Program-made: the position numbers and the translations under genes | DNA from: Paenibacillus sp. R14(2021) | Lineage (GTDB): Bacteria; Bacillota; Bacilli; Paenibacillales; Paenibacillaceae | DNA length: 64,000 bases | Direction: 5' to 3' | NCBI RefSeq assembly: GCF_019431355.1 | Contig: NZ_CP080269.1 | Location: 5,265,001-5,329,000 of the forward strand | In this document: positions 54,801 to 63,887 of the stretch, piece by piece | How positions within the stretch are numbered: position 1 is the stretch's first letter | Layout: each line of letters opens with the position of its first letter | Notes under the pieces: model-generated | The model's database searches: none | What the model was told of the DNA's origin: nothing | The model's input: the letters and a program-made list of their open reading frames with translations, nothing else

Positions 54801-56597
54801 AAGAACGCTTCCGCGCAAGCCGACGTGAGCGTGAATGTGCTTGGCAGCATCGGCAGCCTCAAGGAAATTTCGAACGGTGCTTACACGCTCGTTAACGGCA
54901 CCGATTATAGTATTGCAGGCAATGCAGTCACGATTAATAAGGCGTACCTGGCGGCTCAGCCGGTCGGTACGACGAAGCTGACGTTCGCATTCAATGGAGA
55001 CAACGCCAATGATGTGCACGCGACAGCTGCAAACGACGATTACTTCCAATATCAGTTCAAGGGCACGGGAGTCGAGCTGTTATCGCCGACCGGACCGGAG
55101 CAAGGCGATATGGATATCTATATAGACGGCGAACTGAAGGAAACGGTGAGCGCGAATTCCGCAACCCGGAACGCGATGATCAGCTTGTTCAGCATCTCGT
55201 CGCTGACAGACGGCGCGCACACGCTTAAAGTCGTCAAGAAATCAGGCCCGCTCATGCTGGTCGATGCGCTCAAATTCAATGTGTCCGCGAATACAGGTTC
55301 TCCCGGTCCGGTCATTATCGGGGGCGGCGGCGGATACACAGATCCAGGCGCAATCAACATCGTGCATACGAAGCAGCCTGACGGTACGATGAAGGACGAG
55401 GTGAAATTAACAAGCGACAGCGTGAAAGCGTTGATCGACAAATCCAAAGCCGCAGGTGACAAATCGGTCATCGTCTCGGTTCCGGATTCGAAGGACGAAG
55501 TATCCTACACTAGTGTCTCGCTGCCGAAAGAAACGCTTGGCCTGCTCGCGGAGAGCGGACTCGACGTGAAGCTGCAGGCGAATGGCGTAACGGTTCAAAT
55601 TCCGAACGCGTCGCTGAAGGACTTCAAAGAAGATGCTTACTTTAACCTCGTTCCCGTGAAGGCAGCGGATAAGGGCAAGGAGCTCGAGAAACGCGCGAAC
55701 GGCGCTAAGGTCGTGCTCGCTGCGGCCGGCGGCGACCAAGTGACGCTGATTGGTCATCCAGTTGAAATCGAGACGAATTTACAAAATCGCGAGGTCACGC
55801 TTGTCCTTCCGATCGAGGACGCAGCCATTAGCGAAGCAGATCTGGAGCGGCTTGGTGTGTACATTGAACACAGCGACGGCACCACCGAGTTCAAGAAAGG
55901 CACGCTGACGACGATTAACGGCGTACGCAGCATCCAATTTACGACGAACAAATTCAGCACGTTTGCGCTGATGAAGATCGCAGGCGATTCAGCTGTCTTC
56001 GCACACGCACCTTACGTGAAGGGCTACGACGGCGGTTTGTTCAAGCCGAACGGCAGCATCACCCGTGCCGAGATGGCGACGATTCTGTCCCGTGTCTCCA
56101 CGCGCTCCGAGACGGAAAGCAGCCACGTCTATAAAGACGTCAAGTCGGGCTACTGGGCTTCCGATGCCATTGCCAAAGTTACCCGTATGGGCTTGATGCA
56201 CGGCTATACGGACGGCAGCTTCAAGCCGGAGCAGCCGGTAACTCGTGCTGAGATGGCTGCGCTCGCGGCGAGCTTCGCTCCGAAAGACCAGCTTGCAGGA
56301 GCAGGTTATTCCGATACGGTCGGCCACTGGGCCGAAGCGGCCATCAAGACCGCCCAAAGCGCAGGCTATTTGAAAGGCTATGCGGACGGTACGTTCCATC
56401 CGGGCAGCACGCTCACGCGCGCCGAAGCGGTAACGGTCATGAACCGCGTGCTGGGCAGAGGCCCGCTCTACGGTCTCGAGCATTCCCCATGGAAGGACGT
56501 GGCGGACAATCATTGGGCGGCAGCGGATATCGAGGAAGCTTCGGTCAGCCATAAGTACGAACCGAAGGCTGCCGGAGGCGAGCAAGTGCTGCAATAG
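51876..56597 (+). CDS. Cell-surface GH27 alpha-galactosidase with X2 modules and SLH anchor
   Basis: A 1573-aa exported protein. Order by residue: signal peptide about 1-37; GH27 barrel and sandwich about 43-460 (PYMGWSSYSMQVYDG; nucleophile D209 in DFVKFDSV; acid/base D266 or D268 in WRVDWDVE); a short repeat fragment about 468-505; repeat module A1 about 530-652; CBM_X2 modules about 655-744 and 747-836; module A2 about 841-963; a third X2 about 965-1044; a 5'-shortened A3 about 1045-1135; a Gly linker; a pre-SLH domain about 1160-1365; and SLH motifs about 1370-1550 (GYDGGLFKPNGSITRAEM and two more). GH27 enzymes remove terminal alpha-galactose. SLH motifs tie it to cell wall polysaccharide. 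Two cre-like boxes precede it and a terminator follows. Confidence 0.9.
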   Translation: MKNKSQRRRKIWLGLLLAVIAMAQIGYVPPHTNVAEAADNGLALKPYMGWSSYSMQVYDGPSGKWVSEAKIKQMSDAMHEKLQSHGYNYINIDAGWNGDNDEYGRPIPSTTNYPGGFENLTKYIHANGQKVGIYMIPGISPGVIDSPTRIPVYGTTDCFVNDIAVTPHKTADYWNIGYKIDFSNPCAQKYVDSVADQLVAWGVDFVKFDSVTPGSGHNDTSIDARDDVKAWSEALSKRHIWFELSWALDHNYVDFWKKYANGWRVDWDVESYDREVGMTQWANIARLFPDAALWWRDAGPGGWNDFDSLNVGNGMTSGLTKDERQTATTLWASSSAQLYTGDDLSNLDDYGLELLTNDEVIAVNQAGHPAHPVSMSTNQQVWYANNGDGTYTVALYNLGNKAATVNANWKDIGISGSASVRDLWSHKDLGDFATGFGPVTLEPHASRLLKVTAQAGTSLVNDDDTGMRYTGAWTRNGGKELAGDAEDLSIAVTDSTVAPTPNVTQSADNGDNSQPSGSDPGIAAVSHTVLINDNDAAITYANKWGYSSGRNGRSDYMDDVHYGESNNGTEPEFTYNFNGTGIELWSEEGDDNGKLDVYIDNNFVKTVDSQGPDRVGQYSVFSKTDLAPGAHTIHVVRNSGGQNYFILDALKVTTDSLLDQPSASSFSKDVPADIKVTLPYGASSLTGIKNGAASLAANTDYSISGSDVTIKQSYLMQQPSGQSTVLNFGFAGGDTQSISIAVTGTSLSTLSATFDLKTSAQADVTTTLTLGGGNSLTAIKNGSAALTANTDYTIANGLVTIKKSYLQQQPVGMTNLTFEFSVSSPQTLAINVINSSSPGRYAMINDDNPDIKFTGSWNRSTGRPFDDYNKDVHYLETNGGFFTYTFNGTGISYITEVDKGQGDVDIYIDGAFDKTVSTYEANASNKPQQAVYKVSDLTPGIHTLKAVKKSGQFMLLDALKVRLTDLIDVSAADFDKNASAQADVSVNVLGSIGSLKEISNGAYTLVNGTDYSIAGNAVTINKAYLAAQPVGTTKLTFAFNGDNANDVHATAANDDYFQYQFKGTGVELLSPTGPEQGDMDIYIDGELKETVSANSATRNAMISLFSISSLTDGAHTLKVVKKSGPLMLVDALKFNVSANTGSPGPVIIGGGGGYTDPGAINIVHTKQPDGTMKDEVKLTSDSVKALIDKSKAAGDKSVIVSVPDSKDEVSYTSVSLPKETLGLLAESGLDVKLQANGVTVQIPNASLKDFKEDAYFNLVPVKAADKGKELEKRANGAKVVLAAAGGDQVTLIGHPVEIETNLQNREVTLVLPIEDAAISEADLERLGVYIEHSDGTTEFKKGTLTTINGVRSIQFTTNKFSTFALMKIAGDSAVFAHAPYVKGYDGGLFKPNGSITRAEMATILSRVSTRSETESSHVYKDVKSGYWASDAIAKVTRMGLMHGYTDGSFKPEQPVTRAEMAALAASFAPKDQLAGAGYSDTVGHWAEAAIKTAQSAGYLKGYADGTFHPGSTLTRAEAVTVMNRVLGRGPLYGLEHSPWKDVADNHWAAADIEEASVSHKYEPKAAGGEQVLQ

Positions 56598-56676
56598 GCG
56601 CTTGTAACAAACCGATTTGAGCCGGTTGCGGCCTCGCGCATCGCGACGCTGCAATCGTGAGCAGCATCAACAATAG

Positions 56677-56717
56677 GACCGACCCGGATGGCAGCAGCCT
56701 CCCGGGTCGGTCTTTTT
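56677..56717 (+). terminator. Terminator of the GH27-SLH gene
   Basis: GACCGACCCGG (56677-56687) pairs perfectly with CCGGGTCGGTC (56702-56712), followed by TTTTT. Confidence 0.85.
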
Positions 56718-56783
56718 GCCGTTGCCGGACCGCCGTTCGCTAAGCGAACGCGGCGCGCGCGAACGGGCCCTGCAGCACGAAAA

Positions 56784-56815
56784 GGAGGTTAGCCGGACAG
56801 AACCGGCTAACCTCC
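56784..56815 (-). terminator. Terminator of the acetamidase/formamidase gene
   Basis: GGAGGTTAGCCGG (56784-56796) pairs perfectly with CCGGCTAACCTCC (56803-56815) over a 6-nt loop. On the minus strand the stem is followed by TTTT. Confidence 0.85.
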
Positions 56816-56863
56816 GCTTCATTTCATTAGCTTCTTCAAAATAGCGCCGTGTCCCTCGCCAAT

Positions 56864-58171
56864 TCAGGCCTCCTCGCCGTAATGCGCTTGAACGATGTTA
56901 AGCAGCTTGGCTTTCTTGAGATAATGCTTCGGCGCTTGGAAGGTGACGGTGACGACGCCCGGATGGCGGGCGATCTCGATCGAGCCGGAAATCGTGGCGC
57001 GGTTCATGATTTCGGGCACCGTCACGTCGAACAGCTTCGCGGCGCGTGCGAGCCCGTTATCCGTCGCCGTGTTTAAGTTCGCGCCGGATCCGACAACGGA
57101 CAGCGGCAGCGTCGTTTCGATTTCAGGCAAGCCCCATTCCGCCGCAAGCGCCTTAGCCGTGCGCTTCTCCGCCGCGGAGAGCGGTTTGGCCGTGTATGGC
57201 AGATCATCCACGTTCGGCAGCAGAATCGGCCCTTCAAGCTGCGCATTCTTCAGTACCTGCACCTGCAGGTGAACGATCGCGGATACGTCAGCCGTATGGC
57301 CCGCGATTTCGCCGTCGCCCTGCATCGCATGGACGTCACCCAAGTAGACGCCGCCGCCGGGCACTTTGACCGGGCAAATTATCGTTGCGCCCGCGCGAAC
57401 GCGGCTGTTATCCAGATGACCGTCCGTACGGTGCTCGTCGAGCTCCTCTTGGGTGACGGCATACGCATGCGGCGCTCCGATCAGGAACGAGCCGAAATCG
57501 CCGGCATTATGCGAATCGGGAATAGCTTTGGAAGGCGTCGTGCCCAGTTGGCCGATAAACGGCCGCATGCGAGCGACGACGCCGACCAGGTCGTGCGGCG
57601 CGAACGTCACGATCGGATTTTGGACCGAGCTGTCCGGGATTTGCATGTAGTGATGCCCGTCGCGCGCGATGCGTTCCGCGGCTTCCTTCGGCACGGTGAC
57701 ACCGACTTGGCTATCGCCGTCGAACGTCATCGTATAGGCGTTCGTAAAGTGAAACGGCGTCATGTCGGCGCCGCATTGCGCGCAGCGGACCGCTTCTTGG
57801 CCGATGCCTTCCAGTACCGTAGCGGGGTTCAACGTCCCGCAAGACGCGCATTTGCCGGCTACGAACGGATCACCGAGGAAACGGCCTTCGACAGGCTTGT
57901 CATTTCCCGAAGCAGTCGCGATTGAGGTGACTTGGATCGATTTGATTTTGATGACGATCGCATCGCCCACTTCCGCGCCTTCCACGAATATCGGCGTCGT
58001 AACCTCGTGTCCGCCTTTAAGTCCGGGTGTAATCATCGGCCCCCAGCAGCCTGGCGCGGTATTGGCGACGATATATCCGCCGTCTCTCACGGGACCGAGC
58101 ATCGGTTTGGCAGGATCCAATACGCCATCTGTGAAGGTATTGACGAATAAAGTGTCTACGGCTTTCTTCAT
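56864..58171 (-). CDS. Acetamidase/formamidase family protein
   Basis: A 435-aa amidohydrolase of the FmdA/AmdA family. PGCWGPMITPGLKGGHEVTT near 43-62 carries family-typical residues. The stretch QIPDSSVQNPIVTFAPHDLVG (landmark near 200), SHNAGDFGSFLIG and GGVYLGDVHAMQGDGE, with the metal/active-site histidines, follow. An inserted zinc-ribbon-like segment with two CxxC pairs (CASCGTLNP and RCAQCG near 110-135) is also present. It would hydrolyse formamide, acetamide or a related short amide to ammonia. GAGGAG lies 11 nt before ATG 58171; GTG 58180 is only 2 nt from it. No amide transporter is adjacent. Confidence 0.88.
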   Translation of the reverse strand: MKKAVDTLFVNTFTDGVLDPAKPMLGPVRDGGYIVANTAPGCWGPMITPGLKGGHEVTTPIFVEGAEVGDAIVIKIKSIQVTSIATASGNDKPVEGRFLGDPFVAGKCASCGTLNPATVLEGIGQEAVRCAQCGADMTPFHFTNAYTMTFDGDSQVGVTVPKEAAERIARDGHHYMQIPDSSVQNPIVTFAPHDLVGVVARMRPFIGQLGTTPSKAIPDSHNAGDFGSFLIGAPHAYAVTQEELDEHRTDGHLDNSRVRAGATIICPVKVPGGGVYLGDVHAMQGDGEIAGHTADVSAIVHLQVQVLKNAQLEGPILLPNVDDLPYTAKPLSAAEKRTAKALAAEWGLPEIETTLPLSVVGSGANLNTATDNGLARAAKLFDVTVPEIMNRATISGSIEIARHPGVVTVTFQAPKHYLKKAKLLNIVQAHYGEEA

Positions 58172-58180
58172 TTGCTTCAC

Positions 58181-58623
58181 ATCTCCTCTATCTATTAAAA
58201 GATTGGTTTAGCTTATTCATATTGTATGGCTGGCAAAAGACGATAAGAAGAAAAGGATGCGCTTTCATAGTTCATCCGTGAGGTCATTTTAATCGGATCG
58301 GCGGCAGAACACAATGCACATTTTTTGGAGACTAAAGGTCACTTCAAACTGCTTCACGGAACGGAATTAACAAGGTGTTTCTTCATAGATAGTATTCCTT
58401 AAACCGGGTTGCCTATTCCTCTTCGGTCCGCCTATTAAGCCGAAACACTGCGGAATTCCCGCATAAATGCGCTTGAAATATAGAACAATAAAACCTGTCA
58501 ACAGCCATCATGACGAAAGCTGTTTTTCCTTTGATTGAACATGAAAGCGCTTCGCCATTATAGTAGAGCCAGAAACAAAAACACTCACAGTCATGTGAAC
58601 CAAATAAAGGGAGGAAGTTACAC
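58181..58623. other. Intergenic region with the mtl promoter
   Basis: 443 bp between the divergent amidase gene and mtlA. It holds the predicted mtlA promoter with overlapping cre-like box (58535-58564). A 70-codon minus frame at 58413-58625 shows no family features and was not called. The MtlR target site is expected just upstream of the -35 box but I cannot place it with confidence. Confidence 0.5.
58535..58564 (+). promoter_or_regulatory. mtlA promoter with embedded cre-like box
   Basis: TTGAAC (58535-58540), 18-bp spacer, TATAGT (58559-58564). The spacer contains TGAAAGCGCTTCGC (58542-58555), the left half of which matches the CcpA consensus. This fits glucose repression of mannitol uptake. 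Confidence 0.5.
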
Positions 58624-60090
58624 ATGAGTCAAAGCGTACGCGCTCAAGCTGGATCGGGCTCAGCCGAAGGCGGCACGAAAGTCGCGGTACAACGGTTCGG
58701 CCGATTCCTCAGCGGTATGGTCATGCCGAATATCGGCGCATTTATCGCATGGGGTCTTATTACGGCTTTATTCATTCCGACGGGGTGGATTCCTAACGCA
58801 CATCTGGCTACGCTGGTAGGCCCGATGATTACCTATTTATTGCCCCTCTTGATCGGTTATACGGGCGGCACAATGATTCACGGCACGCGGGGCGGCGTAA
58901 TCGGCGCCATCGCAACGATGGGCGTTATCGTCGGCACGGACATTCCAATGTTCCTGGGCGCGATGATTATGGGGCCGCTGGCGGCCTGGATTCTTAGAAG
59001 CTTCGATCGTTCAATCGAAGGCAGGATCCGCTCTGGCTTTGAAATGCTTGTCAACAACTTCTCGGCCGGTATCATCGGCGGCTTGCTCGCGATCGGCGCA
59101 TTCGCCGGCGTCGGCCCGGTCGTGGAATGGTTCAGCAAAATCCTTGCAAGCGGCGTGGATTACCTCGTTAATCATCACTTGATTCTGCTTGCGAACATTT
59201 TGATCGAACCCGCCAAAATTTTGTTCCTGAACAACGCGATCAACCACGGGGTGCTCAGCCCGATTGCCCTTGAGCAGGCAGCGCAAACCGGTAAATCGCT
59301 CCTGTTCATGCTGGAATCGAACCCAGGCCCAGGTCTTGGCGTTCTGCTTGCGTACTGGGCATTCAGCCGCGGCACGACGAAGCAATCGGCTCCCGGAGCA
59401 ATTATCATTCACTTCTTGGGTGGGATTCATGAAATCTACTTCCCGTACATCCTGATGAACCCGCGTCTTCTGCTTGCGGTTATCGGCGGCGGCATGACAG
59501 GTACGCTGACCTTCTCGGCCCTGGGAGCCGGCTTGGTATCCGCACCTTCGCCAGGCAGTATTTTCGCCTTCATCACCTTTGCGCCGAAAGGCGGATTGAT
59601 GCCGGTTCTTGCCGGCGTTCTGACGGCGACAATCGTATCGTTCGTTATCGCGGCGCTGCTGCTGAAAACATCCCGTAAAGCAGCGAATGGCGATCTGGAT
59701 GCAGCAACGGAGAAAATGCAAGCAATGAAAGCTCAATCCAAAGGCCAAGCCGCTGCGGCTTCTGCGGTTGTAGATGTTCCAGCCGCGAACGCGGTTGTGA
59801 AAGCGAACGCCGACGTGAACAAAATCGTCTTTGCCTGCGACGCCGGCATGGGCTCGAGCGCGATGGGCGCATCGATTATGCGGAAGAAGCTGACGAAAGC
59901 CGAGATTCCGGTGAAAGTCACGAATACGGCGATCAGCGACATTCCGTCCGACGCCGACATCGTTATTACTCATAAATCGCTGACCGATCGCGCAAAATTA
60001 AAAGCGCCGGGCGCGGAACATATCTCTATCGACGACTTCCTTAAAGCAGCCGAGTATGACGTCCTCGTCAAGCGGCTCGGAAGCGATTAA
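58624..60090 (+). CDS. mtlA: PTS mannitol transporter subunit IICB
   Basis: A 488-aa membrane protein that imports mannitol and phosphorylates it to mannitol-1-phosphate. The IIC domain (about 20-345) has GRFLSGMVMPNIGAFIAWGL, the family stretch HFLGGIHEIYFPYILMNPRL near 260 and NNFSAGIIGG. A linker rich in Ala/Lys follows, then the IIB domain with phosphocysteine C405 in FACDAGMGSSAMGAS. No IIA domain is fused; it is supplied by mtlF. Length matches B. subtilis MtlA (478). GGGAGGAAG precedes the ATG. First gene of the mtl operon. Confidence 0.96.
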   Translation: MSQSVRAQAGSGSAEGGTKVAVQRFGRFLSGMVMPNIGAFIAWGLITALFIPTGWIPNAHLATLVGPMITYLLPLLIGYTGGTMIHGTRGGVIGAIATMGVIVGTDIPMFLGAMIMGPLAAWILRSFDRSIEGRIRSGFEMLVNNFSAGIIGGLLAIGAFAGVGPVVEWFSKILASGVDYLVNHHLILLANILIEPAKILFLNNAINHGVLSPIALEQAAQTGKSLLFMLESNPGPGLGVLLAYWAFSRGTTKQSAPGAIIIHFLGGIHEIYFPYILMNPRLLLAVIGGGMTGTLTFSALGAGLVSAPSPGSIFAFITFAPKGGLMPVLAGVLTATIVSFVIAALLLKTSRKAANGDLDAATEKMQAMKAQSKGQAAAASAVVDVPAANAVVKANADVNKIVFACDAGMGSSAMGASIMRKKLTKAEIPVKVTNTAISDIPSDADIVITHKSLTDRAKLKAPGAEHISIDDFLKAAEYDVLVKRLGSD

Positions 60091-60173
60091 TAAGAATCCA
60101 TTGGCTGTGGCGCAGCGCTGACGATTGATACGTCGGCGTTTCGTCTATTTCTCGGAAGGGAGCGATAGCGGTC

Positions 60174-62273
60174 TTGATCGTCTCCAATCGACAACGACGT
60201 TTGCTGGAAGTGCTGCTCAAGAAGCAGGAAGAAGTGACTGCGGGCGAGCTTGCGGAAGAGCTCCAAATCAGTGCGCGCACGGTCCACCGGGAAATTCAGG
60301 AGCTGGAAAACGTGCTGGCCGGCAGCGGCTTGCAGCTGATCCGCAAGTCGGGCATCGGCATCACGCTGCAAGGCAGCGATGCGGATATCGCCGGGTTCAA
60401 GGAGAGGCTCGGCACCTCGGTCAGCGACACGTTCGCCTCTGAAGAACGCAAGGTGCTGATCTTATGCCAGCTGCTGGAGGAAGAAGAGCCCGTGAAACTG
60501 TATGCGCTCGCGCATGCGTACCATGCGGCCATCCCGACTGTGACCCGTGATCTGGATGAGCTCGAGCCCCTGCTGCGCAGGCTGGAGCTTGAGCTAATCC
60601 GGCGCAGAGGCTACGGCGTGGAGATTGCCGGTAAAGAAGCGGCGAAGCGCAGTCTGATCGCGCTGCTGGCACAGAAATACCTCGACGATTCCGAGCTGTT
60701 CGGCTCGTTGCCCGACGCGGTGCCGCCGAATCCGGTCATCCGAGAATTGCACCGCATGACAGGGAAGTCGGAGTTTCTAGTCATCGAGCAGCAGCTGTGG
60801 AAGCTGGAGGAGAGCTGGCCCCGGCGGCTGTCGGAGATGGCGTATACGCGTCTATTGATCCGTCTCTCCGTCGCGATCGCTCGCATGAGGGAGAAGCATG
60901 AAATCGAAGAAAGCACGATGCCGGACATGGCAGATGCAGTGAATTCGGGGCATCAGAAGCTTGACCGGTTCCTCGAAGGCTTCGATTTAGCATGGCCGGC
61001 GGCAGAGAAGGCTTATATCGGCCAGCTGCTTGACGATGCGGCAGCAGCGGCGGAAGCGGATTCCGCATCGGTGCTCGATCGATACGGGCTGACCGTAGCG
61101 GAAGCGGCCGTTGGCTTGATTCGAACCGTAGGCAAGAAGCTGGACGTGCCTTTCGACAAGGACCGCTCGCTGCTGGATGGCTTGGTGAAGCATCTCGGCC
61201 CTGCGCTTGAGCATATCCGGGCAAGCGAGACGATTCGCAATCCGCTGCTGCAGCAGATCAAGAAGGATTACGCGCCGCTGTTCGCCGCTGTCCGATCGGG
61301 AGTGGAAGAAGCGCTTCAGGGGATCAGCGTGCCGGATGAGGAGATCGGCTATCTGGTCATGCATTTCGGCGCTTCGATCGAACGGTGGAAGATGTTCCCG
61401 CGCAGCCTTCGGGCGCTGCTGGTCTGCACGAGCGGCATCGGCTCCTCCAAGCTGCTGGCTGTTCGGATCAGCAAGGAGATTCCGCAGATCGAGCTGATCG
61501 GGCACTATTCCTGGTACGAGGCGGCGCGCATTCCGCCGGACCGGTACGATTTCATCGTGTCGACGGTCGATCTGCCGATGGAGCAGGACCGTTACGTCAA
61601 GCTCAGTCCGCTGCTGACCCGCGAGGAATTGGAGAAGCTGCGCGGTTATATTTGGAAGCTGACGACAGATCCGATTTCGACATCGCCGGCAGCGGCCGAT
61701 ACGAGAAAGGATGAGGAGGGTGCGCTGGACCGGCTGAAGCGGGTTAACGCCTACACGTCCGAAATCGTTGGGGTGCTGGATCAGTTTGACGTGCATGTGC
61801 TGGAGACGGGCGCGCACGGAATGGAGCTGCGCGGCGTGCTGTCGGCGGCAGTCGCAATTGTCGCGCCGGCGGGCTGCGTTAAGCAGCCGGAGGCCATCGT
61901 GCAGCAGCTGATCGACCGGGAAAACAGCGGCACGCAGCTCATTGCCGACACGCATCTCGCGTTGTTCCATACGCGAAGCGAGTGGGTGTCGAAGCCGGTC
62001 TTATCGCTGTTCCGATTGACCGTCCCGCTGCAGCTCGGGGCGGACGACACGGGCATTGTTCGTCAGTTTCTGCTGATGCTGGCGCCGCATGATCTCAGCC
62101 GGCCGGGACTAGAAGTGCTGAGCGAGATCAGCGCCATGCTGCTGCTGCCCGAAATGGTGCGTTTGCTGGAAGAAGACGGCGTGGACGCGATTAAAGCGTT
62201 CATGTCGCAGGAGCTGGAAGATTATATGAGACAAAATGGGAATGGGGAGAATCCGTATGAGTATCTTATCTAA
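60174..62273 (+). CDS. mtlR: Mannitol operon activator with PTS regulation domains
   Basis: A 699-aa PRD-containing transcription activator. The N-terminal HTH (LLKKQEEVTAGELAEELQIS) is followed by a second HTH/Mga region, PRD1 (about 190-295), PRD2 (about 300-410; His340 in LVKHLGPALEHI and His397 in YLVMHFGAS), a GatB-like IIB domain (C418 in LVCTSGIGSSK) and an MtlA-like IIA domain (H599 in LALFHTRSEW). In B. subtilis MtlR the matching residues are H342, H399, C419 and H599, so PTS-dependent phosphorylation control should be conserved. TTG start. It is placed inside the operon, between mtlA and mtlF. Confidence 0.95.
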   Translation: MIVSNRQRRLLEVLLKKQEEVTAGELAEELQISARTVHREIQELENVLAGSGLQLIRKSGIGITLQGSDADIAGFKERLGTSVSDTFASEERKVLILCQLLEEEEPVKLYALAHAYHAAIPTVTRDLDELEPLLRRLELELIRRRGYGVEIAGKEAAKRSLIALLAQKYLDDSELFGSLPDAVPPNPVIRELHRMTGKSEFLVIEQQLWKLEESWPRRLSEMAYTRLLIRLSVAIARMREKHEIEESTMPDMADAVNSGHQKLDRFLEGFDLAWPAAEKAYIGQLLDDAAAAAEADSASVLDRYGLTVAEAAVGLIRTVGKKLDVPFDKDRSLLDGLVKHLGPALEHIRASETIRNPLLQQIKKDYAPLFAAVRSGVEEALQGISVPDEEIGYLVMHFGASIERWKMFPRSLRALLVCTSGIGSSKLLAVRISKEIPQIELIGHYSWYEAARIPPDRYDFIVSTVDLPMEQDRYVKLSPLLTREELEKLRGYIWKLTTDPISTSPAAADTRKDEEGALDRLKRVNAYTSEIVGVLDQFDVHVLETGAHGMELRGVLSAAVAIVAPAGCVKQPEAIVQQLIDRENSGTQLIADTHLALFHTRSEWVSKPVLSLFRLTVPLQLGADDTGIVRQFLLMLAPHDLSRPGLEVLSEISAMLLLPEMVRLLEEDGVDAIKAFMSQELEDYMRQNGNGENPYEYLI

Positions 62274-62691
62274 AGACAAAGTGAAATTAAACGTAACGCT
62301 TAGCGACAAATTCGAGGCGATCCGCATGGCTGGCCAGCTGCTCGTCGATGCGGGTCATGTTCCATCCGAGTACGTGGATAAAATGATCGAGCGCGAGGGC
62401 GTATCGTCTACCTACGTTGGAGGCGGACTTGCGATGCCGCACGGCACGAATGATTCCAAGCCGCTCATCCGCTCGACGGGCATGTCCGTGCTCGTCGTCC
62501 CGGAAGGCGTCGACTTCGGCGAAGAGAAAGCTTACCTCGTAATTGGTCTAGCGGCAGTCGGCGAGGAGCATCTGGAGGTGCTGTCGAGCGTCGCGGTGCT
62601 GGTATCGGACGAGGACGACATGCAGCGCATTCTGAAGTCGTCGGCGGAGGAAGAGCTGATCGCGATTTTCGAAGAGGGGATGGGCGAATGA
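62257..62691 (+). CDS. mtlF: PTS mannitol-specific IIA component
   Basis: A 144-aa cytoplasmic phosphocarrier taking phosphate from HPr and passing it to the MtlA IIB domain. Phosphohistidine H62 lies in GGLAMPHGTND. ATG 62257 follows TGGGGAGA and overlaps the mtlR 3' end by 17 nt; an upstream in-frame ATG at 62236 has no site. Length equals known MtlF (about 143-150). It overlaps mtlD by 4 nt. Confidence 0.96.
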   Translation: MSILSKDKVKLNVTLSDKFEAIRMAGQLLVDAGHVPSEYVDKMIEREGVSSTYVGGGLAMPHGTNDSKPLIRSTGMSVLVVPEGVDFGEEKAYLVIGLAAVGEEHLEVLSSVAVLVSDEDDMQRILKSSAEEELIAIFEEGMGE

Positions 62692-63887
62692 AGGCGGTCC
62701 ATTTCGGCGCGGGGAACATTGGGCTCGGCTTCATCGGGCTGCTGCTCTCCCGTTCCGGCTACGAGATACAATTCGTCGATGTCAATGAAGAGCGGGTATC
62801 GCTGATGAACGAGCGCGGCGCCTATAAAGTAACGCTGGCGAACGACGCATCGGAAACGACTGAGGTCCGGGGTGTCGCGGCCATTAACGGCAAAGACAAA
62901 GCGGCTGTTGCCAAGGCCGTCTCCGAGGCGGATCTGGTTACGACGGCTGTCGGACTGACGATTCTGCCTTATATCGCTGAAGATATCGCGAAGGGCATAG
63001 CGCTGCGCCTGCAGGCATCCGCGGATTCCGCCAAAGCGAAGCCGCTTGCCGTCATTGCCTGCGAGAACGCGATCGGAGGCAGCGACGAGCTGAAGAAGCA
63101 TGTTGCCCGCTTCTTATCCGAAGAGACGCAGTCGCTTGCGGCAGGCGTCATCGCGTTCCCGAACGCGGCCGTCGATCGGATCGTGCCGCTTCAACAGCAT
63201 GAGGATAAATTGCAGGTGACGGTGGAGCCGTTCTATGAATGGGTCGTCGACCGTTCCGCCCTGCCGGCAGGCTGCCCGTTCATCGAAGGCGTTCATTACG
63301 TCGATCAGCTCGGGCCTTACATCGAGCGGAAGCTGTTTACGGTGAATACCGGCCACTGCGTCGCGGCGTATTACGGCTTTCTCAAGGGCTATGCTACCAT
63401 TCAGGAAGCGATGCAAGACGAGGAGATCGTCGCCCGGGTGCGCGGCGTGCTTGGCGAGACAGGCGCCGTATTGGTCACGCGATACGGCTTCGATGAGACA
63501 GAGCATCGCAGCTATATCGAGAAGATTATCGGGCGCTTCCTCAATCCGTTTCTGACAGATGAAGTCGTACGCGTCGGCCGCTCGCCGATCCGCAAGCTGG
63601 CGCCGAACGACAGGCTCGTGCGTCCCGCTATGATGGCTTTCGAGCTTGGCATGGATACGGCCAACTTATCGGGCGCGATGGCCGCGGCTTTGCGTTTCGA
63701 CCATGAAGGCGATCCCGAGGCAGTCGAATTACAGCAAGCAATCCGGGAATCGGGGCCAAGCTGGGCGCTGACGAAGTATACGGGATTGTCGGCCGACCAC
63801 CCCGTTCATATGGCGGCGCTGTCTGCATACGAATCGCTGGCAGACCTGCCTAAGGCGGATGGCCGGCAAGGAGGGACATCGAAATGA
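62688..63887 (+). CDS. mtlD: Mannitol-1-phosphate 5-dehydrogenase
   Basis: A 399-aa polyol-specific long-chain dehydrogenase that oxidises mannitol-1-phosphate to fructose-6-phosphate with NAD+. The N-terminal AVHFGAGNIGLGFIGLLLS is the nucleotide-binding signature, ACENAIGGSDELKKHV near 124 and NTGHCVAAYYGFLKGY near 220 are family motifs, and YIEKIIGRFLNPFL completes the substrate domain. It is somewhat longer than E. coli MtlD (382). ATGA overlap with mtlF and with the following ptsI-like gene. Confidence 0.96.
   Translation: MKAVHFGAGNIGLGFIGLLLSRSGYEIQFVDVNEERVSLMNERGAYKVTLANDASETTEVRGVAAINGKDKAAVAKAVSEADLVTTAVGLTILPYIAEDIAKGIALRLQASADSAKAKPLAVIACENAIGGSDELKKHVARFLSEETQSLAAGVIAFPNAAVDRIVPLQQHEDKLQVTVEPFYEWVVDRSALPAGCPFIEGVHYVDQLGPYIERKLFTVNTGHCVAAYYGFLKGYATIQEAMQDEEIVARVRGVLGETGAVLVTRYGFDETEHRSYIEKIIGRFLNPFLTDEVVRVGRSPIRKLAPNDRLVRPAMMAFELGMDTANLSGAMAAALRFDHEGDPEAVELQQAIRESGPSWALTKYTGLSADHPVHMAALSAYESLADLPKADGRQGGTSK

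Noticed and set aside
58413-58625. 70-codon minus-strand frame upstream of mtlA
   Set aside because: Covers the mtlA promoter and ribosome site, no family features.
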